Source: Marinifilum fragile JCM 15579 (GTDB lineage Bacteria > Bacteroidota > Bacteroidia > Bacteroidales > Marinifilaceae). Taken from it: a stretch of 64,000 bases of DNA. This document shows positions 7,363 to 15,647 of the stretch, piece after piece (within the stretch, counting starts at the first letter, position 1; each line of letters begins with the position of its first letter). Both the position numbers and the translations under genes were made by a program. The stretch lies in contig NZ_BAZX01000005.1 in NCBI RefSeq assembly GCF_001310955.1, positions 62,001 to 126,000 of the forward strand, given 5' to 3'. The notes under the pieces are model-generated. The model was not told the origin of the DNA. It worked only from the letters and a program-made list of their open reading frames with translations, and made no database searches.

Positions 7363-7663
7363 CATTGTCTGAAGTAAATAAGAAAACTTCGGATTTGATA
7401 AAATAGTAAAAATATCCTACTAATTCAGTAGCTCTTCGTTAAGCATTTCTTCATTAGATTTTACTTCAACGTTTTTGTTTGGTTTCACAATCAAATGTCG
7501 TTTTTACCCATTTTTGAAGTAAATATTGTTTAACTAATTCCTTTTCGCATTAAAAAATTAACATACTCAAAGATAGTAAGCTCTGATTTTTCAAAGACAC
7601 TACAAGTTCGTGTTTCGGAATATCTTAAAAGCACTAAAAGAAGTAGATACAACAATAAAAGTA

Positions 7664-7753
7664 ATGGTTTTAAAAAACATTTTCATGTTGCTTTTGTTGT
7701 TCACTCCATCTGTAATTTCGCACCCAAAAGCATGCTATTGTCGTGGTTGGTAG
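7664..7753 (+). CDS. Possible 29-aa hydrophobic peptide in the helicase leader
   Basis: An ATG at 7664 opens a 29-codon frame starting MVLKNIFMLLLLFTPSVIS, a signal-peptide-like sequence, and ending KACYCRGW. It lies inside the putative long leader of the cold-shock operon. It could be a small secreted or membrane peptide, a leader peptide, or chance; codon evidence is too short to decide. Confidence 0.2.
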   Translation: MVLKNIFMLLLLFTPSVISHPKACYCRGW

Positions 7754-7981
7754 AAGACCTGACGAATCCAATAGAACATCATGTTTTTCTTTCCTCCTCT
7801 CACTTACATTATAAACTACACATCTAAAAAAACAGTCAGCAAAAGAATTTGGATTGTTTTTCCATTCCAATAACTCCTTTTTGTCTGCAAAAGAAAAACA
7901 CTTTAAAACACTCCGTTGCTAGGAGTCCCGGGAGTTGCAAGCAATCAAAAGCAATCCCAATTCAACATTTAAAATATATTT

Positions 7982-9139
7982 ATGAATTATAAAAGAGATA
8001 GATACAAGACAAAACAGTCTAAGAAAAAGTCAGCTTCAGAATTAAATCCTGAAATGCTGGTTAAAAAAGCTTCTCAAACTACCGTTAAACCTTATGTTTC
8101 GGAAAGGGATTATACACAATTAAACTTACATCGAATCTTGAGTAAAAACATTGCTCAAAAAGGGTACAAGAATCCTACCGAGATTCAGGAAAAGTGTATT
8201 GATCCATTAATATCTGGAAAAAACTTAATTGGAATTGCTGCAACCGGAACAGGTAAAACAGGAGCTTTTTTGATACCTATAGTACAACAAATGCTTGAAG
8301 GCAATAACATTACAGGTTTGGTTGTTGTGCCTACCAGAGAGCTTGCTCAGCAAGTGCAGGATGAATTTAAATCTTTAACAAGGGGTACAGATCTTACATC
8401 GGCTTGCTTCATAGGGGGTACAAGTGTAAGCAAAGACCTATCCTTGGCTAAAAGAAAAATAAGCTTGATTGTAGGTACTCCAGGAAGGTTAAATGATTTG
8501 ATTGACCGAAATGCTTTAAAGATTGGCAACACACCAATTCTGGTCTTGGATGAATTTGACCGAATGCTCGATATGGGATTTATCAGGGACATTCAAAAGA
8601 TTGTCTCGAAAATGAACAGCAGGAAACAAACGATGCTTTTTTCGGCTACGATGGATTCCTCCCAGGAAAATTTGATCAAGCAGATCATCAAAAATCCATT
8701 AAGGATAAATGTATCTAGTGGAACAAAATCAAGTGATAATGTGGATCAAAATATAATTCGTGTGGGCCATGATGAAAATAAATTTGACGTCTTATTTAAT
8801 CTTGTCAATAAAGCTTCATTTAAAAAGGTGATTTTATTTGCTGAGACAAAACGAACAGTAGATAGGTTGAGCAAGCAGCTTGTGAAATCTGGGATTAAAT
8901 CGGATGTTATCCATGGCGATAAATCACAAAACTACCGATCAAAGGCCATCAAGTTATTTAAATCAGGCAAAACAAAAATTTTGGTAGCGACAGATGTCGC
9001 AGCCAGAGGGATTGACATTAAAGGAGTTACTCATGTGATTAATTATCAATTACCTCAAACAATGGATAGTTATATTCATAGAATTGGTAGAACAGGCCGG
9101 GCAGAAACCACAGGCATAGCATACACATTCGTCAATTAA
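7982..9139 (+). CDS. DEAD-box-family RNA helicase with a DEFD motif II
   Basis: The 385-aa protein carries the ordered motifs of RhlE-type helicases: Q motif (GYKNPTEIQEKCI), I (ATGTGKTGAF), Ia (PTRELAQQ), Ib (GTPGRL), II, III (SAT), V (ATDVAARGID) and VI (HRIGRTGRA). Motif II reads DEFD instead of DEAD. The N-terminus is a Lys-rich extension of about 50 residues, and the protein stops about 12 residues after motif VI, so there is no C-terminal RNA-binding tail. It is followed by three tandem cold-shock genes starting 28 nt downstream, which suggests unwinding of cold-stabilised RNA. The second helicase, at 59.9 kb, has DEAD and a long tail. Confidence 0.9.
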   Translation: MNYKRDRYKTKQSKKKSASELNPEMLVKKASQTTVKPYVSERDYTQLNLHRILSKNIAQKGYKNPTEIQEKCIDPLISGKNLIGIAATGTGKTGAFLIPIVQQMLEGNNITGLVVVPTRELAQQVQDEFKSLTRGTDLTSACFIGGTSVSKDLSLAKRKISLIVGTPGRLNDLIDRNALKIGNTPILVLDEFDRMLDMGFIRDIQKIVSKMNSRKQTMLFSATMDSSQENLIKQIIKNPLRINVSSGTKSSDNVDQNIIRVGHDENKFDVLFNLVNKASFKKVILFAETKRTVDRLSKQLVKSGIKSDVIHGDKSQNYRSKAIKLFKSGKTKILVATDVAARGIDIKGVTHVINYQLPQTMDSYIHRIGRTGRAETTGIAYTFVN

Positions 9140-9167
9140 GAAATACAATAAATTAAATAGTACCATT

Positions 9168-9359
9168 ATGAAAGAAGGAACAGTAAAGTTTTTCAACAAC
9201 TTAAAAGGATTTGGATTTATCACTCCAAATGATTCAAGCGAAGATATCTTCGTACACTCATCAGGTTTAATTGATGAAATTAGAGAAAATGATAAAGTAC
9301 AGTATGAAACCGAGCAAGGTAAAAAAGGGCTGAATGCGATTAATGTTGAGGTCATTTAA
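9168..9359 (+). CDS. Cold-shock domain protein, tandem copy 1
   Basis: A 63-aa CspA-family protein with KGFGFI (RNP1) and DIFVHS (RNP2). It begins 28 nt after the helicase stop. Together with its upstream flank (AATAAGTAATACAATAAA and TAGTACCATT) it is repeated almost exactly in the next two copies, so the duplicated unit is about 246 bp and includes the translation start region. Confidence 0.93.
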   Translation: MKEGTVKFFNNLKGFGFITPNDSSEDIFVHSSGLIDEIRENDKVQYETEQGKKGLNAINVEVI

Positions 9360-9413
9360 ATGCCCCCATACATTCATTAAAATAAGTAATACAATAAATT
9401 AAATAGTACCATT

Positions 9414-9605
9414 ATGAAAGAAGGAACAGTAAAGTTTTTCAACGACTTAAAAGGATTTGGATTTATCACTCCAAATGATTCAAGCGAAGATATCTTCGTA
9501 CACTCATCAGGTTTAATTGATGAAATTAGACAAAATGATAAAGTACAGTATGAAACCGAGCAAGGTAAAAAAGGGCTGAATGCGGTTAATGTTGAGGTCA
9601 TTTAA
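9414..9605 (+). CDS. Cold-shock domain protein, tandem copy 2
   Basis: This 63-aa protein differs from copy 1 at only three residues (NNL to NDL, REN to RQN, AIN to AVN). The spacing from copy 1 start to copy 2 start is 246 bp. The near identity of coding and flanking sequence indicates recent duplication or gene conversion. All RNA-binding aromatic residues are kept. Confidence 0.93.
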   Translation: MKEGTVKFFNDLKGFGFITPNDSSEDIFVHSSGLIDEIRQNDKVQYETEQGKKGLNAVNVEVI

Positions 9606-9655
9606 AGGGCCCGTACATTCATTAAATAAGTAATACAATAAATAATAGTACCATT

Positions 9656-9829
9656 ATGAAAGAAGGAACAGTAAAGTTTTTCAACAACGAAAAAGGATTT
9701 GGATTTATCGCTCCAAATGATTCAAGCGAAGATATTTTCGTACACTCATCAGGTTTAATTGATGAAATTAGAGAAAATGATAAAGTGCAATATGAAACCG
9801 AGCGAGCAGAAAAGGCTGAATGCCATTAA
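9656..9829 (+). pseudogene. Cold-shock domain protein, tandem copy 3, C-terminus altered
   Basis: The first 49 residues match copies 1 and 2 (MKEGTVKFFNNEKGFGFIA and onward), including RNP1 and RNP2. Near 9800-9825 the sequence has substitutions and a net loss of 2 nt, so KKGLNAINVEVI is replaced by a short RAEKAECH end at 57 aa. The old stop TAA is still visible downstream in the lost frame. The final beta strand of the cold-shock fold is therefore disrupted. The protein may be inactive. The start is 242 bp from that of copy 2. Confidence 0.8.
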
Positions 9830-9867
9830 TGTTGAGGTAATTTAATATTTTAAGAATATTGATTGAG

Positions 9868-9900
9868 AAGCGACTTTTTTTTAATCAGTCGCTTTTTTTA
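9868..9900 (+). terminator. Terminator of the helicase/cold-shock operon
   Basis: AAGCGACT (9868-9875) pairs with AGTCGCTT (9887-9894), followed by a T run, about 40 nt after copy 3. No terminator is visible between the three copies, so they probably share one transcript. Confidence 0.85.
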
Positions 9901-9984
9901 TTTGGTTGAATACCCTGGCTTAGGATGAAAAAGAGACAAGACCTCTCAGCCTTGTCTCCATAAAACTTTTAAAATGTCTATGAC

Positions 9985-10728
9985 TTATTCCACTTCGCTA
10001 CTAACCTCTTCTTCGGCAGTAGCTCGGCTTCTTCGAGTCCGGATTTTTTGATTGATTAAATCGATGTAATGTGTGATTTTTGCGTATGTATCAGCATAAG
10101 TTTCAGGCTGATTGTCTGCTAAAATTCCCAGGTAAGGAAGCAGCTTCTCATTAATCACTTCCACTACATCTTTCTTTAGTATGCTTGAAGGAATGATCTG
10201 CTTTTTTAATGCTTTTACTTCTTGCCCCTTGCGATACATGTTTTGTAGATTAGTGTAAGCTGTTTTTGTTAACTCGTAACTCTCTTTTACACCAAAAAGA
10301 TCAGCCATTATGCTCTGATACTCATCCTGATCCAATTCGGTAAACAAAGACAATGCATTGGTCATTTGTTCTTCATACCCTAATTTGTACATGAAAGGAT
10401 TGTTGGCTTCTATTTTAGCCCAAACTTTATTGGCCTTGCTTGCTTTATCTGAATTGTCGAGATGCATATTCGAGTCGACAAACATCTTAAAGCAGATTAA
10501 TCTGGAATCGAAACTAGAATCTAGTTTTGAAGTCTCAATGGTAAATTCCGATTTGGTTTCAATTCCAATTGAATTGAGAAGGTTTGCTTCTGTCGATTCA
10601 AGCTTTGTAACAATTGCAGTTAGGTTGATGTCTGTGCTAAAATCGATTTTTGAAAGTACAGAACGGGTATTACTATTAGCATCGTGAGCCTCGCCTCCTG
10701 TACAGCTGCTTAATAATTTTGTATCCAT
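9985..10728 (-). CDS. Protein of unknown function, possibly the Bacteroidota DUF6261 family
   Basis: A 247-aa soluble protein rich in helix-forming residues, with no signal peptide or membrane segment. It has a C-terminal Arg-rich patch (RTRRSRATAEEE) and a helical segment YADTYAKITHYIDLINQKI. The size and pattern recall DUF6261-type proteins that are frequent next to repeats in Bacteroidota, but I cannot confirm membership by eye. It stands alone between the cold-shock operon, with which it is convergent, and a gene-free repeat region. No catalytic motif is recognised. Confidence 0.6.
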   Translation of the reverse strand: MDTKLLSSCTGGEAHDANSNTRSVLSKIDFSTDINLTAIVTKLESTEANLLNSIGIETKSEFTIETSKLDSSFDSRLICFKMFVDSNMHLDNSDKASKANKVWAKIEANNPFMYKLGYEEQMTNALSLFTELDQDEYQSIMADLFGVKESYELTKTAYTNLQNMYRKGQEVKALKKQIIPSSILKKDVVEVINEKLLPYLGILADNQPETYADTYAKITHYIDLINQKIRTRRSRATAEEEVSSEVE

Positions 10729-10949
10729 TAAAGATAAATTTAAATTAAAAGATGTCGTTGGGCGATATGAACTTAATAAAATTGATTTTGTTTAAAAAAG
10801 AAAAAACTATAAAATATTTAAAAATGTAAACTTTTGTTTTTCAGTGTATGTTTCTTGATAAATAATGGTTAAATTGATTGGTTTTTAAATTAACAAAATG
10901 GAAATTCACTGAGAAATAAAAAGAAGACAAAATCAGATTTAAAAAAGGA

Positions 10950-11290
10950 GTGCGAAACTCAGATTTTAGAAAAATCAAGGAATTTTCTTCTCAGAAAGCT
11001 AGATCAAGAAATTTACGATTGAATTTGTAGTGAGAAATCCAGAGAAACGAAAATTTCCTTGAAAATGGGAGTGAGAAATTCAGATTTTAAAAATTACAAG
11101 ACAAAATGCTTTCAGAAATCCAGAGAAATCCATTTTGCAATAAAATTTGCTTTGAGAAACTCAGATTTTTCAAAAATGCCTTGTAAATCGACTCAGAAAC
11201 TCAGATTTCGAAAAAATCAAGGAAAATTTCGCTCAGAAATCGGGAGAACTACCATTTTCAGGTTTTGAAGCTCTCAGAAATCCAGATTTG
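10950..11290. repeat. Nine-unit degenerate array with 40-41 bp period
   Basis: The motif GAAAYYCAGA or a close variant starts at 10954, 10994, 11034, 11075, 11115, 11156, 11196, 11236 and 11277, so spacing is 40, 40, 41, 40, 41, 40, 40 and 41. The motif is followed either by TTTT or by GAAA-like bases, partly in alternation. The intervening 25 nt vary but are AT-rich. The period is not a multiple of three, which argues against coding. There is no cas gene. Confidence 0.75.
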
Positions 11291-11401
11291 GTGAAAAACA
11301 AGATTTGATTTTAATTTATACCGATCATTGTGCACTGATCACAAAAAGGATTAGATCCCTCGCTTCCTCGGGATGACTTCCAACACGGAATAAAAACTAT
11401 T

Positions 11402-11574
11402 CCTTTGTGTCCTTTGTGAAAAACCTTCGTGCTCTTTGTGGTTAGATATCGATAGTAATTCTATTTTATTGAGAGCCTCACTTTGGAGTGAGACCCTCAA
11501 GAGATTTCCAATTCTTGTCCAGATCAAAACCTTTGTGTCCTTTGTGAATCCCCTTTGTGTTCTTCGTGGTTAAA
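11402..11574. repeat. Two copies of a CTTTGTGTCCTTTGTG-type repeat
   Basis: Copy 1 (11402-11445) and copy 2 (11530-11574) both contain CCTTTGTGTCCTTTGTGAA, then a CCTT(C/T)GTG(C/T)TCTT(T/C)GTGGTTA-like part. The second block is itself a variant of the first, so each copy is an internal duplication. I know such sequences as common intergenic repeats of Bacteroidota; their function is not known to me. Confidence 0.6.
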
Positions 11575-11587
11575 TAAATTTGTGCAT

Positions 11588-11618
11588 AAAAAATCCCGGC
11601 AACCGAAGTTACCAGGAT
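11588..11618 (-). terminator. Terminator of the AsmA-like gene
   Basis: On the minus strand ATCCTGGTAAC and GTTGCCGGGAT form an 11-bp stem (two G-U pairs) with a TTCG tetraloop, followed by T residues. It lies 30 nt after the stop at 11648. Confidence 0.88.
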
Positions 11619-11647
11619 CTATTATTTCGTCGAATGAGCTATACCTT

Positions 11648-14600
11648 CTATTTATAGGCCTTCACATTTTCTTTAAGCGAGGTAGAAATCAGATTTTTCA
11701 AACGCAAGGTTTGTTGCTCTAATTTTCCCTGCTTTTCAGGATTGTAAAGATGTTTGTACTTACATGGTACCAGCTTGTAATCCAAATCCTCAAGTGTACC
11801 ACTTACATTCAATCCCAATCGAACTGGCAGAGGAGTATCGGTTACCGAAATGTGATAATTAAAATGATTATCCAGGTTGTGACGTCCCGATAGCACCGCC
11901 TTGTAATTGTCCATTTCAATCAAGAAAGGGTAGAGGTCTATTTCATCCTTGTAAAGCGTCATCTCTACACTTAAGCGATCGATCACGTTCTCTGTTTTTT
12001 TCTTAAACATTAGTTTGCTGGCAATCATGTCGAAGGTTTCGCTATCCATTAATGTTAGTTCCTCACCCTGAAATGCTGCTGCACCTCTAATGGTTGAATT
12101 TTTAAGAGAGTAGTCGCTTTTCAAATAGGTTTCTCCCGCCAGGTGAAATTCACCTTTTCCTTTAAAGGATTTAAGCATCGGAATCATGGTATCAACCGTA
12201 GGAATCAAATCAATCAGCTCGGCGATATCAATATCCAAAAGATGAAAATCGATACCGGTAAACAGATGGTTCCTTCTATCCGAACGATAAATTGCCGTTA
12301 GCTGCATATTGGCCGCCTTGCTGGTAAAACCCATCTGATCCAGAATCAAAGTACCATCCTTTACGGTTAAACCTCCTTTGATATTTTCAATCACATTGTC
12401 GCTTACTATGGTCCTGTCAATATTGGTATTCAATCGAATTTCTACGCCTTTGGGTACCATAAAAGGATCGTCTTCCGATTTCACAGCTTCATTATCAGAG
12501 GCAGTTTCTTCGCTTCCCATGCCATTGAAAATATCCATCAGCTGGTAAACGTTGGTATTTTTCGAAGTCAGGTTAAATTTTCCTTTCAGTAAAGCTTCTT
12601 CGTTCAGATATTTGTTGATATCGGTAAGTTCACCACTAAGGCTAAAGTCGGAATCTCCTAAAATTAAACTCGCCTTCTCAATCTTCATGTGATCCTGGTT
12701 AAGGGCAAATGAAATACTCGGAATTTGTCCCTTCAGCTTTTCACTTAAATTGAAAATTGCGTCAGAGAAACGAATGTCCACTTCAGGCTTCCATTTTAGC
12801 ATCACATTTTCCTGCGATTCGTCGTACTTCAGATTGGTTTTGGCATATAGCGCTTTGGTATCGAAAAGAACGGTATCCTTGCCCGAAACAGCTAGCTTTT
12901 CACTATTCATTGTAGAATTGATAAGGGCAATCTCTTGTTTCCCCTTAAGACTTGGAACATAGGCAAGTTCTCCCTTGGCATTGCTGGCATAAACCGATAA
13001 GGTATCGCTTTTAGCACGCAGGCTGGCAAATGCAAAGGTACATGAGCTGATTGGTGCCGATAAGCCTTTGGCAGGATTGTTAACCTTCACAGAAAGCTGC
13101 AAATCTTCAGTCGCCGCACTCATAAGAGGTGACAACTGCACATCCATATTTGCAGCATCAAGTTCAATATTTGCAAACAAAAGATCCTTGTTGGCCTTGT
13201 TGTGTCCTGGCAATTTTAGCTTAATATTAGCTGTGTCCAGATTCAGGTTTATGCTATCATTATAGATGGTATGAAAATCCTGAGCCTTAAAATCCCCACT
13301 TAATTTAATGCGATGATATTTTTCTTTGAGCACATCGGCCTGAGAAAATTGCGCATGTGCATTTCCCTGCAGCGATCCCTGAAGAACTACATTCTGATCT
13401 TTTGGAATGAAGGGTTTTAAATCTACCAAAGTAAAATTGCCTTTGGTATACAAATCATACACCGGACTTTTGAGTAAATTGGCAATATTTCCTTTCACAG
13501 AAACAGAGCTGTTTGCAATACGAGCATAGCTGTTGCTGATGTTGATATCGGAAGGCTGCTTTCCATTCAAATCCACATTTGTGACCAATGAGCATTGAAG
13601 ATCTTTCACTGTAGGATAACCCGTGTATTTCACCTCTCCTTTGCTGTAGTCTATCTTCGCTTTTACCAGTGGCATGCTGGTGTCGGATAGCTGTCCTTTT
13701 ACCGATCCTGATATTTGAGCAAGCCCCTTTGCTTTGATGTCTTTTAAGGGTTCGGCATATGCTTTGGGAACCAGGGCCAACACCTTTTCAACATCTAATT
13801 CATTGGTAGCATATTGCAGATCTGTTGCCAGCGATTCATCTTTCTTCATGCTGATTATACCGCTGCAAGTGATTTCCTGCTCATCCTTAATGGTGAGTTT
13901 TGCCTTTTGTAAATCGCAAGAATTTTTCGAGATGTTCAAGTCAAAAGGCAGGTGGGTGTCTATTTTTATGTGCGATAAAAGTTCATCACCGGCCATGGCA
14001 AGAGAAATTTCCTTGCACGCAAGCTTGATATCGGAATGGTACAGGTTTTTGTCCTTACCATTCGATTTGATTTTTAGATCACAGCCTTGAGCATCCATAT
14101 GAAGAGCCATTGAGTCGGCTGTTTCAAAAAGCAGGCTGTTTGCTTGCATGTCCAAATCGACCAACTGTTTATTTTGGGTGTATTTCAAGGTCAGGCTGGC
14201 ATCTAAATTCTGAACTTTAGCCTGTCTCTTTGCCAAATCATCGATAAAGGTAACATTGAAACTCTTCACTTTCACATTGCTGATATCTATATCGCCAAGA
14301 GACATTGGCTCGGAATCCGTTTCCTCAGAATCAGAGCTGCCTTTATACACATCCAAATTCATTCGTCCCTGAGCATCAATTCTCACATTCACATTACCTT
14401 CAGCCATAAGAAATGGGTTCAGAATGATCTTGTCATCAAACAGGTAGGACATGACATCTACCGAGGCAAAGCATTTTGCGGAGTAGAAGATGGTATCCTT
14501 GGGACTCTCACTCAAACAAAGATTCGTAAGCTCGAGTCCAAAAAACGGATAGGTACTAAAAAAAGTTGGCTCAACTTTTTCGATAGTAGTAGTACACGTC

Positions 14601-14740
14601 AAATAATTTTTAGCCTGCTTATTAATTAATGGAGTTATTTTTTCTGGTGTAAAAAGATACCACAGGGATGCAGCTGTAGCTATTGTCAATACAACAAGCA
14701 AAACCAGAAAAGCCAGTCCAACTTTTTTCAATACTCGCAT
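11648..14740 (-). CDS. AsmA-like inner-membrane-anchored protein
   Basis: The 1030-aa protein has one N-terminal membrane segment (about residues 5-27) followed by a very long region of beta-rich repeats. These are typical of the AsmA/TamB/YhdP bridge-like proteins that span the periplasm and are linked to lipid transport and outer membrane assembly. The C-terminal AsmA-type part contains LKSFKGKGEFHLAGETYLKSD and LPVRLGLNVSGTLEDLDYKL. I took the ATG at 14740. The alternative at 14782 would overlap the upstream lipoprotein gene, which ends at 14745. The two genes are therefore 4 nt apart and probably cotranscribed. Confidence 0.82.
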   Translation of the reverse strand: MRVLKKVGLAFLVLLVVLTIATAASLWYLFTPEKITPLINKQAKNYLTCTTTIEKVEPTFFSTYPFFGLELTNLCLSESPKDTIFYSAKCFASVDVMSYLFDDKIILNPFLMAEGNVNVRIDAQGRMNLDVYKGSSDSEETDSEPMSLGDIDISNVKVKSFNVTFIDDLAKRQAKVQNLDASLTLKYTQNKQLVDLDMQANSLLFETADSMALHMDAQGCDLKIKSNGKDKNLYHSDIKLACKEISLAMAGDELLSHIKIDTHLPFDLNISKNSCDLQKAKLTIKDEQEITCSGIISMKKDESLATDLQYATNELDVEKVLALVPKAYAEPLKDIKAKGLAQISGSVKGQLSDTSMPLVKAKIDYSKGEVKYTGYPTVKDLQCSLVTNVDLNGKQPSDINISNSYARIANSSVSVKGNIANLLKSPVYDLYTKGNFTLVDLKPFIPKDQNVVLQGSLQGNAHAQFSQADVLKEKYHRIKLSGDFKAQDFHTIYNDSINLNLDTANIKLKLPGHNKANKDLLFANIELDAANMDVQLSPLMSAATEDLQLSVKVNNPAKGLSAPISSCTFAFASLRAKSDTLSVYASNAKGELAYVPSLKGKQEIALINSTMNSEKLAVSGKDTVLFDTKALYAKTNLKYDESQENVMLKWKPEVDIRFSDAIFNLSEKLKGQIPSISFALNQDHMKIEKASLILGDSDFSLSGELTDINKYLNEEALLKGKFNLTSKNTNVYQLMDIFNGMGSEETASDNEAVKSEDDPFMVPKGVEIRLNTNIDRTIVSDNVIENIKGGLTVKDGTLILDQMGFTSKAANMQLTAIYRSDRRNHLFTGIDFHLLDIDIAELIDLIPTVDTMIPMLKSFKGKGEFHLAGETYLKSDYSLKNSTIRGAAAFQGEELTLMDSETFDMIASKLMFKKKTENVIDRLSVEMTLYKDEIDLYPFLIEMDNYKAVLSGRHNLDNHFNYHISVTDTPLPVRLGLNVSGTLEDLDYKLVPCKYKHLYNPEKQGKLEQQTLRLKNLISTSLKENVKAYK

Positions 14741-14744
14741 TGTA

Positions 14745-15116
14745 TTATATTTTGCTGAATGATTTTGATTTTCCGTAAGCATCTTCGTACTCCAAAGTAG
14801 TTGCCGTTAGATTGGTAATGGTGTATACTTTTGGAACCTTTCCACCATTTTCGATGATGTGAATTTGTTCCAACTGATCTTTGGTAATTGTCCAGGTAAA
14901 ATTCTGTGCTTCCGCCTCTGTTACATCATCGGCAGTATCCCAGGTGGCTCCTGAATAATCAAGGTCGTATCTTTCATACAGTGTACCACTTTTCCATTTT
15001 CCAATAATTAAGCTTTCATCAAAATTTGGATTAACATCATCGTCATCACTCGAACATGAAGTCATGGATAGTACTGTTGCAGCAATGCTTACAAAAATAA
15101 GTGCAAATCTTTTCAT
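14745..15116 (-). CDS. Small lipoprotein, lipocalin-like
   Basis: The 123-aa protein has a lipoprotein signal (hydrophobic stretch, then lipobox MTSC with Cys at about residue 21), followed by an acidic SSDDDD sorting-type stretch seen in many Bacteroidota surface lipoproteins. The mature part, with ESLIIGKWKSG near the start and alternating beta segments, looks like the lipocalin-like domains common in this phylum. Ligand unknown. It lies 4 nt upstream of the AsmA-like gene, so the pair may work together in the envelope. Confidence 0.7.
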   Translation of the reverse strand: MKRFALIFVSIAATVLSMTSCSSDDDDVNPNFDESLIIGKWKSGTLYERYDLDYSGATWDTADDVTEAEAQNFTWTITKDQLEQIHIIENGGKVPKVYTITNLTATTLEYEDAYGKSKSFSKI

Positions 15117-15647
15117 ATGTGTTTATTTTCTTTTTACATATGAAAGCCGCTAGATTAAAGAATCATGCTTGTTTCATATGTCTCATTTGTATTTAAGAAT
15201 TATTCGATTTTTGATGTAAAAATCAGTACAAAAATAGTAGTATTTCCTGTCAAATTGTTGACAAAAGTCAAAAACTATTGATAAATTGTATTTAGCCTAT
15301 TCAAAAGGATTATTTATTTCGCTTGTGTGCTGATGTTGGTCCGTGAAGTGAGCTGATTAATTGCTAATTTACCTTCTGTGACGAGGAACTGAATATGGTG
15401 AGTATAAAACTTATTAATTGGTTAGAGCGCATTCTTCGGGCATTGGAAGGTCAGGCTGCTTATTCGAAGAAAACCTTTAGTAAGACGGAGAAGCTGAGAA
15501 CTTGTTCGAAGATCACTCCGCCGCACTTAAAGTTTTCAAGTAGAAGTAGTTTGACCTTACGCGCCCTAGATTTTTTACATCCTTTTTCATCAATGGAAAA
15601 AGGATGAGCCTTCCGGCTTGAGGATAAAAGTAATTTTAAAACTCTGA
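15117..15647. other. Gene-free region with a strong hairpin
   Basis: The 530 nt between the lipoprotein and HD-domain genes show no convincing gene. An open frame at 15395-15607 lacks family features. A hairpin built from CATCCTTTTTC and GAAAAAGGATG (15587-15607) is followed by a second small stem, AGCC TTCC GGCT. Bases 15415-15450 look like a tRNA D-arm but no T-arm follows. The stretch may be a decayed repeated element. Confidence 0.5.

Larger units (their letters stand above)
7218..7981 (+). promoter_or_regulatory. Long gene-free stretch before the DEAD-box/cold-shock operon
   Basis: About 760 nt without a convincing gene. It holds a possible group II intron 3' scar (7240-7316), a promoter-like pair (TTAG at 7332-7335, 19 nt, TACATTTG at 7355-7362) and then about 610 nt that would form a very long 5' untranslated region for the helicase and cold-shock genes. 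Long structured leaders are known for cold-shock genes in other bacteria; here that role is inferred. Confidence 0.5.
10729..11647. other. Gene-free region with repeat array and short dispersed repeats
   Basis: About 900 nt without a credible gene. It holds the upstream region of the 9985-10728 gene, a regular 40-41 bp array (10950-11290), two copies of a CTTTGTGTCCTTTGTG-type repeat (11402-11445 and 11530-11574) and the terminator of the AsmA-like gene. A small open frame at 11059-11268 runs through the array and looks accidental. Confidence 0.7.

Noticed and set aside
11059..11268. 69-codon open frame in the 40-bp array
   Set aside because: It consists of the repeat read in changing frames; the period is not a multiple of three and the composition is unlike a protein.
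10950..11290. CRISPR array
   Set aside because: Spacing is regular, but repeats are short and degenerate, the intervening bases are related to each other rather than unique, and no cas gene is present.
15415..15470. tRNA-like string (AATTGGTTAGAGCGC followed by GGAAGGTC)
   Set aside because: The D-arm resemblance is good, but no anticodon arm with a 7-nt loop and no T-arm (GTTCGAATC-like) follow at the right distance, and no acceptor stem can be formed.
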